64,000 bases of DNA from Phyllostachys edulis. Its lineage: Eukaryota; Streptophyta; Magnoliopsida; Poales; Poaceae. Both the position numbers and the translations under genes were made by a program. Below are positions 55,694 through 64,000 of the stretch, one piece after another. The notes below the pieces were generated by a model. It saw only the letters and a list, made by a program, of their open reading frames with translations. It ran no database searches and was not told where the DNA came from. The stretch is from positions 48,409,633-48,473,632 of the forward strand of contig CM070567.1 of the NCBI GenBank assembly GCA_036346405.1, written 5' to 3'. Each line of letters opens with the position of its first letter. The stretch's first letter is position 1.

Positions 55694-56208
55694 GGGGCCC
55701 AGCATTCATGAGTTTTTGGCTAAAATAGCGTTGTTGGCGTGTGAAATAACAAATCTAGCCCCCCGCGCATCGAAGGCAAAAATGACACTTTGTTCGTGCT
55801 ACAGAGGACCAGATTTGATGTGCAGGAGACACAAGGCCTCGTCCGCACCCCTGGGGGCATATTCCCCTCATCCGCGCCCCTGGGGGCGTATTCCCCTCCT
55901 TCAGAAAAGGCTAAGAGTTGCAGGAGTTTCTAAATATAGCAAATGTGCTCCAAATATTATGATTTTTTTTGTGTGAAGGCTTCTGACACAGTGTTCTTAC
56001 TTGTGTAATTTTTCTAAAATTTTATATGTTCTGCATTTTTCTCAAAAATTCCTTTAAGTCTACTGTTTGTATGCAAATGAAATAATCGATTTGAGTAAAA
56101 TTTGAAAAACATGCTCAAAATACTTTCTACATTTATTCTCAGTATAACTATCCCAGGCTTACATTTCTTTTAAAATTTTCTAACCCTGGGGGCCGCATTT
56201 GCCTCGTC

Positions 56209-59200
56209 TAACCTGTGGGACCCCTGACGTTTATTAGGCTCATAATACTTAGTCATCCAATTGACCCTAGTATTATCAACCAAATAAACCCCGGTCTCGA
56301 GAGATGTATACTTCCTGCATGCAAGATACATACCTCACAACAAAGAATGTATCAATTCCATACAACACATAGAACATAAGCAACAAACCGTGGTTAACAA
56401 TAATATGGAATAGATATTACAAAGGAGAGGCCCTTAGGCCAAAAAGCAACAATTCTACAAAGATAACAATGAAGCAAAAGGTGCCATAAAGATGGCTATA
56501 ACACAAAGCCAATCGGTGTGCCTTAACCCCTAGGCATCTCGACCGACCGCCAAGCTAGTCGTCAAGAAATCGCAACACGTAGCACAAAAGAGAGGCTCTT
56601 GGAGCTCTCCTTCTTCCTCTCGCAACAAAAGCCACAAAAAATTGCCACAACCACGGCGCGATGAGTACATAAAGTACTCCGCAAGACTTACGTGTGAGAT
56701 AATGTAACTATAAATAGCTACATGCAAGCTTTATTTAAGTGGATGAGGCTTTGGACTCATTTTAGCATAAAGCGATATTTATTTGCAATAACATAATAGA
56801 TTGAAGGCAATTTGGCAAAGCATTTTTAAATGTTGAAGTAACAACGAGATAATAACATAGTAACAACAACAAGAACAATCTCGAAGTGACTAACCCAAGT
56901 CACCACAACAATAGCATGAACTCCCGTGCTCATACCAACCATGTCAAGTTTTAATTAAAGGTTGTAGTCTAGTCTTGAACGACCTTACCAAGTATGTCCA
57001 TAACCTAGGACGAGGCTATTCAATAGTTTTATCCTGCGCAGGTGTACCACTGCACTCCACGCGTCGCATCGCCTTTCCTTTACGCACACTACCAAGGTGT
57101 GTTTGCACGGCTAAGTCCTACGAGACCTTTCCAAAGGATGAATGCTAATTACGAGCTGCACAACCCACGGGAGAAGGAGACATCACACAACCTTCCCTAA
57201 GCTAATGCTCCTCCCACACTATACATATACATTTGTTTTGAAAACACACCAACCGAGCTCGCTCATAATTAACACCTCCTAGAGTACTTAGTCAAGAGGG
57301 TTCCATATGCCCTCGCGTGGTTAGTACGCTAAATCGCTGGCTTAGTGACCCAAGTACTCGGTCCTTAGGGACCTGCATACCACCACATCCAAAAACCGCA
57401 CCATCCATCCAATATGCCCAAGTCTAAATCAATCTTTTATTTTCAGTTTTTGATTTTACAATTAATCAAAGCACAAGTGCTGGACATATAGGAGTAATAA
57501 TCATTTTGAGTGATCAAGACCATCGACTAAGTCGATGATCGCCCATTTCTACCGAAAACTAAGCATGTCTAAGCAATTTAAATCGAACTACTAAGTGATA
57601 GGAGCTCATCCAACGAGCTCCCACCACAGCAAATAACCTAGGCTCATGGTAGTAGAGGATAAACAATTCCTACAGATCATGCAACTATAGGCTCGCTAGC
57701 TTACATTTAACACAAAGTAGCATGCATACATAGAAGTAAAACAAAGTATTAAGCTTTAAAGTAATGGGACAATGATGGAAATGGTCAAACTGCTTGCCTT
57801 GTTGCTGGTGGTCAAATTGTGGCAGAGGGTCGCTCTCGGGATCACCACAAATGTCGAAACCTAACGGAAAAGCGAGAAAGAACCGATAAGAACGATTTAA
57901 AAACAACAAAGACAGCACAACAAATGAACTCCAAAAGCTATGAAAATTTTACAGCAGCAAGACAATGATTTATCATGACTTTAGCAACAAGAACCAATTG
58001 ATTTGGATCCTCAATGCAAAAGATATGATGAAATCAATTCTGCTCAACCTACTAAAATACCAAACCGCACTATTCACTAATTTAATTATGAGGCAACATT
58101 TTCTATAACAGCAGCGAAGCTGAAAATTTTACTGTAAAACCAGCACCTCATGAGATGAATAACACAATTGAGTTCATCTCATTTGGAGCTATATTGCACT
58201 TTCTATAAATTTTCAAACACAAGAACTTGAACAAAATTATAATGCACAAGTTCTCAATTTCCTAACAAAGAACATGCTCAAAGCTAATTTTCACAGTGAG
58301 TTCACTAAGAGAGGAAACCAACAAAGTTGGTCTCACCCACAAATAGCCTATAGAGCATTAGTTATACATTTTACAAGTTAAGTATTGTTTTTGAGTGTAT
58401 AATTAAAGTGAGTTTTAAAACCTAATCGGCAACTCTGTGCTCTCGAGCTGAACTCAACTTACAATCATTTTTGGATTAAAGTCAAGTTCAAGACAGAGCT
58501 AACACAATTTGAATGACCTCTAATGGATTTAAAATGAGAAAGATATGAAATTCTAAAGTCTATACCTTATTTCAGTTTAACTAAGACCTCACCGAATTTC
58601 TAAAACCCATAAGGACAGGGGAGGTCGTGAGCCACGATCTTAAATCCAACGGCTCAAGATCTCCCAGAGAACATCACATACGCCAAGACGTGAAGGTCCA
58701 GAGGTCCCGACCTCTTAGCAACTCACATGCGCGAGGTGAGGGGAGGTCGTGGTCAGAGATGGGAGATCCAACGGACCACAACACAAAAAGGAGGTCCTGA
58801 ACGGACTGATCTAAATGGGAGGTCATGAGCGGCTCAGATCAACACGGGAGGTCCTCAACGGTTGAGATCTTCCAACGGAAGACCCAAACTACCAAGATCT
58901 CCCGAGGAAGATCTACATCGTTAGGACCTCACAGGGGAGGTCCTGGACGGTCCAGATGTTCCAAGGGAGGTCATTGATGGTTCAGATCGTCCGAGGGAGG
59001 ACCTTGACGGTTAAGATCTACCCGGGGAGGTCATGAACGACTGAGATGGCCTCGGGGAGGTCCTAAGGGAGGTCCTAACGCCACTGCACCTCCAGGAGGT
59101 CTCGACGGCCACGATTGCGCAAGGGAGGTCTTGGACGCCTCGCATCTCCTTGGAGGAGGTCATGGAGGTCCCAGACCCAGCGCCTTTACTTGCGCACGCA

Positions 59201-61734
59201 CTAGGACATGAATAAATGCGCGCGGGACCATGAGGAGGTCCGCGCGAGGGAGGTCTTAAATGCACGCATTAAAGGGTGGATTTAAGGCGCTAAGACGCCC
59301 ACGATCACAATGATTGGAACACATGATTAGCGATAAAATGGTGAAGCCTTGTCCTAAAACGACAATGGCACGCCGGACGTCCCAAAAAATCCCGCAAAAG
59401 ATGTGGTCATCGCCGGCGATGTAGACCTCGCCGGCGAGATCAATGGTACCACCGAGTGCACAATAACGCTATGCGCACCCAGTGGGCCTTCTCTCAACGG
59501 CGACGGCGGCGGAACGCCGGGCGAGCCGGAGAGGGCAAGGTTGACCAAAGACGCCAAAATTCAAAACGCAAAATGAAGCTCCACGCGACATTCAAGCGTA
59601 TGCCAAGAAAGCTCCGCGACAACATTCAGCGGTGCCAAGAACTAAGGGACTACAGGAGGTGTACCTAGAGGTCCTAAGGTGCCGGGAGGTCGTGGAGGTG
59701 ATGGCCGGTGTTGGGAAGACAAGAAGCTTCACCGCCTAAGACACTCAGCTCAAGCTCCTCTTTGTCCCCTCTGCAAATGTCCAACAACTCAAGTCAGACT
59801 TGGTCCCAGAGGGAAGGCACAAATGGAAGCAAGGAGAAAGGTGGAAACCCAAAGGACCCTTGTCCACCGAGGAACTTCAAGTCCAACAATGGCGCCAAGG
59901 AGCTCATGGCTTAGAGTTCACAAGCACAGATGGGTGAGCAAAGAACAATGGCGTGCAAAGGAAGATAAAGGCACAGCAGGGTGGTTTTATCCTAGGGCAA
60001 TTGAGGTCGAGACCACCGGCTAAGCTCCCTCGTGAGCTTGGCCCATGGCACGGTCTTGGCATTGGACAAGACTTAAAGTTGACACAAGGCGTGTTTGAGC
60101 CGACCAGAGGGGCGAAAAGTCGACCAAGATTAAATGCGGTCAAGAAAGAGTCATGAAGTGTACCCCAAGGTCGACACGCATTAATTGCGCCGCCAAAGTT
60201 TGCCCGCCGCCAGAGGAAGGAGAAGAACAGGAGGTCTCATGACCGCTGGATAAGACCGGGAGGTCCTAACCATCGGATCTCATTTTCAACCGTTATGTTT
60301 TAAGTGGCCGGGAGGAGGTCCCACCACACGATCAAGGATGGGAGGTCGTGGCCCTCCGATTTCTTAATCGAGAAAACGCGTGGGGAAAGGGACAGAGGTC
60401 TAAAGCGTTGATCTCCATCCAACGGTGCGACCTCCAATGAGGACTTAACTGCACGCGATCAAAAGACATGAGGGGAGGTCATGGCCTTTGGATTTAAATC
60501 CAAGGGCACCGACCAAATGGGGAGGTTCGATATGATGCGCCACAGTAAGGGAGGTCAGACCGTTAGATTTAGATCTAAGGGTTCCGATCAAAGGAGGTGG
60601 AGGTCTGAGCTTGCAACGCACAAGGGAGGTCATGGCCTTTAGATTTAGATCTAAGGGCTACGATCTCACGTCTTGCCGGGAGGTCTGTGCGCGATGAGAC
60701 AAAGGAGGTCGTGACCGTAGATTTTAAATCTAACGGTGCACAACAAAAGATGGGGAGGTTGTGAGCGCTTGATATCAGGAGAGGTCGTGAGTCGTTGGAT
60801 TTGATCCAATGGCTACGACCTAGGTTAGGTGGAAGGTTTGTTTAGTTTAACAGTAAGGGGAGGAGGTCAGGGCCATGGATCTTGGATCCAAGGGCTATGA
60901 CCTCACGAAGGCGGGATGACCTGACCGAGTATGTTGAGGAGGAGGTCGTGGCTGTTGGATTTGATCCAACGGCCACGACCTCAACAAATGGGATGACCTC
61001 GCCATGAGGGTTTACAAATGAGGAGGTCTTTGAGGTTTAACACATGGGGAGGTCATGACCATGGATCACCGATCCAACGGCAATGACCTCATGAGGTAGG
61101 GAGGTCCTCGCGGTGTTGATCATGAGGAGGTCGTGGTGTTGGATGTAAATCCAACCACGCGACCGATCAAGTGGAGATGAGGTCTGCCGAGGTGCAGACA
61201 TGGTTGGGCTGGACCAACTTTGAATATGGCTAGCCCAAGGAACAAAGTAGGCTTTTAAATTTAGTTTTAACAAATTAAACTTAGCAGAATTATTTGAGAT
61301 AGCAAATGAACTCCAAATTTGATGAAATTTTAACTGGAGCTTGTTGACAATGAGACCAATCTTGCATAAAATTTCCAGAGGTTATTATGCAATGCATTTT
61401 TCTCAGGAAATTCATGAAGGTTGTTTAAAGGATTGTTTTGCCTCCAAAAATTATCAACAAGTGTTATAACTCATGATATGTTTGAGAGGGGTCCCATATC
61501 AGTTTTTGGGACCAAGGAAAATATATTCCAAATGTTTGACACAAGATTTAAGATAATTGGAAAATGAGTTTGATTTTTGGTCAACAAGAGCTTTGTGTTT
61601 TTGGATTACACAACTCTTGGACAAGAGTTACACAAGATTTTAGGGTTTTTCAAGATGTGAGAAAAAGTTTTAATTTCTACACATATAATTATACTTGATT
61701 AACCCTAATTATACATTTGGGATGTTACATAACC
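56209..61734. repeat. Very long solo LTR (about 5.5 kb)
   Basis: 56214-61729, starting TGTGGGACCCC and ending GGGATGTTACA, with perfect TSD TAACC (56209-56213 and 61730-61734). No gag or pol anywhere and no internal LTR copy, so I call it a solo LTR; a large non-coding LARD-type element is the alternative. The first 2.3 kb is AT-leaning with no gene. 58600-61200 is dominated by the GGGAGGTC motif. Confidence 0.75.
58600..61200 (+). repeat. Dispersed GGGAGGTC motif array
   Basis: GGGAGGTC followed by CTGA, CATG, GTGA or similar recurs dozens of times at irregular 25-70 bp spacing, often paired with AGATC or GATTT...AATCCAACGG and CCAACGG-type words. Between 59400 and 60200 it is sparser. It looks like local amplification of a short unit inside the LTR. 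Small open frames in this region follow the repeat and are not genes. Confidence 0.8.
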
Positions 61735-61799
61735 CTAGCCCCCCCCCAATCCTTTTGTTTTTTTTAAAAAAAAACTAAAATCTCGCTTTCGACATCCTT

Positions 61800-63340
61800 G
61801 GATTCTCACTAAAATATGAAAAATATTGTTTGATATGATTTTATCACATGTGATAATACCCCCCCCCCCCAAATGAAAGTTTTTGTTTGTGGACTGAATT
61901 TTTTGGTGCATTTGATAATATTTACTTCTTCTTTTTTACCTCTGTAAAGAAGATAAAAACTGTTTTAGAATATTGCCGTGAAGTCGGAGTTCGATTTCCT
62001 CTACGTCTCATTCGACTTCGGATACCAATATTTCTTTCCTTTGTGCTTCAAGTAGTACTACCTTTACTATCTACTATTTTTTGTTTTGTCTGATCTGATC
62101 ACTTGATTCGTGGACTTTTACTACCCACATCAAAGAGAGTAGTAAAAAAGAGAGGGAAAGACCGGGCCATGGGGGCACGAATAGAGTTTTTGGTTAAAAT
62201 AGCATGGTTGACGTGCGGAATAATAAATCTAGCCCCCCTTCTGCGCATCAAAGGCAAAAATGGCACCGCGGAGCCCTGTTCTACGAGACGGGTTGGAAGA
62301 TTAAATGTTTTATTAAGGCAACTAACTACGACTTCTTAATCAAGCCTAGTTAATTACGTCTAAATAATTGATAGTGCTCAATGTAGCCTAATTAATTACT
62401 TCTAATTAAATATGGTTAAAAATTTAGGACAAATAAATTGCGACTAATTTATTACGACCAATTAACTACCACAACATAGTTATGATTAACTAAAATATTC
62501 ATGCTTAATTAACCCGAATTAATTAGGACTAGTTAATTATGATTGATTAGTTATGACTATTTTGTTAATACTCACTAACAACGACTTTTTAATTGCTTCG
62601 ACTAATTAGTCAATACTATTTTATGAAGCCTAATTAATTATGATTAAATTATTATGTTAATTAAATACGATTATTTTAGTTACAAAATTTAATTACAATT
62701 AACAAATTGCAGTAATTAATTACGACTAACTAACTACGGGTGAAAAATTACGACTAACTAAGTACGACTAATTAGGACTGATTTAATAATAATAATTTTA
62801 ATTAACACTAACTAATTAAGGTTGATTAATTAATTAGGACTAATTAATTACTATCGATTAATAAATCACGACTTCATTAAATACAACTAACGAATTTGGA
62901 AAGTAAAATGCAACTAATTAAATAAGACTAATTGATTACAACTATTTGGTACATGTTATAATACATTTTTGGAATGAAATTAGGTGATTTCATCTGAAAA
63001 ATATTGTTTGATATGATTTCGTCACATGTGATAATACCCTCCTTCGCCGAAAACGAAAATTTGATATGATCAGTGGGGGCGGGCCAGATATCCGACCATG
63101 TGAAAAAAATTTATGGAACAAAAATTTTGGTAGATGTGATAATATTTACTTCTTATTTTTTTTACCTCCGTAAAAAAGGTAAAAACCGTATCGGAATGTT
63201 ATCGTGAAGTCGGAGTACGATTTCCTCTATGTCCTAGTTGACTTCGGGTATCAATACTATTATTCTTCGTGCTCCGAGTAGTACTAATCGTATTATTACT
63301 TTTTTTGGTTTTGTCTGAACTGATCACTCGATTTGTAACA
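61800..63340 (+). repeat. Direct repeat pair R1/R2 inside the TIR element
   Basis: R1 (about 61800-62110) and R2 (about 62980-63340) share AAAATATTGTTTGATATGAT, CACATGTGATAATACC, TTTACTTCTT, GTGAAGTCGGAGT.CGATTT and TGATCACT.GATT in the same order. Between them is an extra plus-oriented copy of the TIR (62184-62290) and an AT-rich array. This suggests one family member inserted in, or recombined with, another. Confidence 0.75.
62310..62960. repeat. Degenerate TTAATTACGACTAA-type array
   Basis: About 650 bp made mostly of variants of ATTAATTACGACTA with irregular period. Strongly AT-rich, no coding. Confidence 0.8.
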
Positions 63341-63539
63341 TCCAAAAATGTGGAAATTATTTTGAGCATGTTTTTGAAATTTTCCACAAATCGATTATTT
63401 CATTAGCATGTGTCGCCCACATGGCAAATCTGGTCCTCTGGGGCATGGACAAGGTGCCATTTTTGCCTTTGACACGGGGGGCTAGATTTGTTATTTTGCA
63501 TGCCAACAGTGCTATTTTAGCCAAAACTCCAGCATTCAC

Positions 63540-64000
63540 TTGAGATAGGGAAAATGCTACGCATACCATATTTTTGTGTCGTTCCTATGTCCCGCTAGCA
63601 TTGCGTAACAAGCTGTTAGTGAGTTGACGCGTGGACTACTGGCCACATGAACAAAGTAGTTTTTTGGCTTTTTACGGAAAGGTATATGTATTTGCCGCTA
63701 GAAATTCAACATATTTAACCCCAAAATCCATCGGTTAAATAGTTGCAGCGCTTCAATCCCGGGCCTCATCCTCCACTCGCGCCGCCGCCGCCCAAAGGCT
63801 CCTTCCCGACGGTTGCCCCCAAGTCGAGCTGTCCTTTTCCTAGGTTTAGCTCGAGTCCCCTTCCCATTTTGGCACCTCGAAGCCACTAGATTAATCACCT
63901 CTTGATCCACAAATCTCTCTCTCCATTCCACTCCCCAAATCCAGCAGTGTAGGAGGACAACGCGAGGCACATCGGCTTCGAGGGTTTGGGACTCCGATCG
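63540..64000. other. Right-edge region, possible 5' leader of a gene beyond the window
   Basis: CpG/GC-rich from 63760, with CT-rich stretches (CAAATCTCTCTCTCCATTCC) resembling a plant 5' UTR on the plus strand. An antisense Arg-rich frame at 63698-63970 is probably spurious. The sequence ends before any convincing start codon. Confidence 0.35.

Larger units (their letters stand above)
48558..55701 (-). mobile_element. hAT-family DNA transposon with two nested solo LTRs
   Basis: Element 48566-55693. Left end TAGAGGTCGTTAGATGGGC and right end (minus) TAGAGGTGGCTAGATGGGCC are terminal inverted repeats. The 8-bp target duplication is GGAGCCTA (48558-48565) versus GGGGCCCA (55694-55701), differing by two transitions. 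The minus strand encodes a BED finger, hAT transposase core and hAT C-terminal dimerisation domain. Two LTRs at 49847-51832 and 52658-54190 interrupt the transposase. Removing them leaves about 3.6 kb, a normal size. It is inactive. Confidence 0.9.
55701..63539. mobile_element. TIR transposon with 9-bp TSD (MULE-like), hosting a solo LTR
   Basis: Element 55710-63530. Left end GAGTTTTTGGCTAAAATAG, right end (minus) GGAGTTTTGGCTAAAATAG. The 9-bp target duplication is AGCATTCAT (55701-55709) versus AGCATTCAC (63531-63539). The inverted similarity continues inward through ACAAATCTAGCCCCCCG, AAGGCAAAAATG.CAC and CAGAGGACCAGATTTG, and again ATGAAATAATCGATTTG near 56070 and 63390. Without the inserted LTR it is about 2.3 kb and has no transposase. 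TSD length and long TIRs fit Mutator-like elements. Confidence 0.8.

Noticed and set aside
59456..60156. Several 60-115 residue frames within the long LTR
   Set aside because: They track the repeat sequence and overlap each other in different frames.
58600..61200. GGGAGGTC array as a CRISPR-like repeat array
   Set aside because: Spacing is irregular, repeats are short and vary, there are no cas genes and the DNA is plant nuclear.

Overview
This is a stretch of nuclear DNA from a flowering plant, almost certainly a grass. Evidence: Helitron termini of the common grass type, Stowaway-like MITEs, gene-carrying TIR elements of Pack-MULE type, dual-RNase-H Ty3/gypsy and Ty1/copia retrotransposons, GC-rich first exons, and gene fragments whose relatives are plant genes (ATP-citrate lyase A, POWERDRESS-like SANT protein, two-finger GATA factor, DUF936, ACR, GAUT, HSF, CDC48). 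I could not assign a species.

The window is a transposon-rich graveyard. The only open reading frame that looks intact as a host gene is a two-finger GATA factor (10415-11605, minus). Nearly every other recognisable gene is a fragment with frameshifts, in-frame stops or missing exons.

Layout. 1-590: ATP-citrate lyase A pseudogene. 868-2250: unassigned GC-rich block. 2700-9250: POWERDRESS-like pseudogene, interrupted by an internally deleted, possibly chimeric copia element (3047-6821). 10415-11605: GATA gene. 12011-13286: TIR element carrying a DUF936 gene fragment. 14057-14400: ACR (ACT-domain) fragment. 14400-20250: unassigned sequence with one GT8/GUX-like fragment, ending in a Helitron 3' terminus at 20250. 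20266-38194: a probable minus-strand Helitron carrying pieces of CDC48, an unknown gene, an HSF and a GAUT, mostly bounded by splice signals. Its GAUT intron holds a 10.8 kb gypsy element (23174-34012, TSD ACTTG). 39087-40302: second TIR element. 40563-44516: a possible POWERDRESS N-terminal fragment next to a 1.6-1.9 kb tandem duplication, with MITEs. 44520-48565: no supported gene. 48566-55693: an hAT transposon with degenerate 8-bp TSD, containing two separate solo LTRs, each with a perfect 5-bp TSD. 55710-63530: a TIR element with 9-bp TSD, containing a 5.5 kb solo LTR (TSD TAACC) packed with a GGGAGGTC motif, plus a degenerate ATTAATTACGACT-type array.

The sequence gives a relative insertion order: the gypsy element is younger than the Helitron, the solo LTRs are younger than the hAT, and the 5.5 kb solo LTR is younger than its TIR host. 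I see no rRNA, tRNA, CRISPR or bacterial-type operon. I found no convincing new biological system. The most interesting objects are the multi-gene Helitron, the tail-to-tail Helitron ends, the palindrome-rich LTRs and the two-finger GATA gene with internal repeats.
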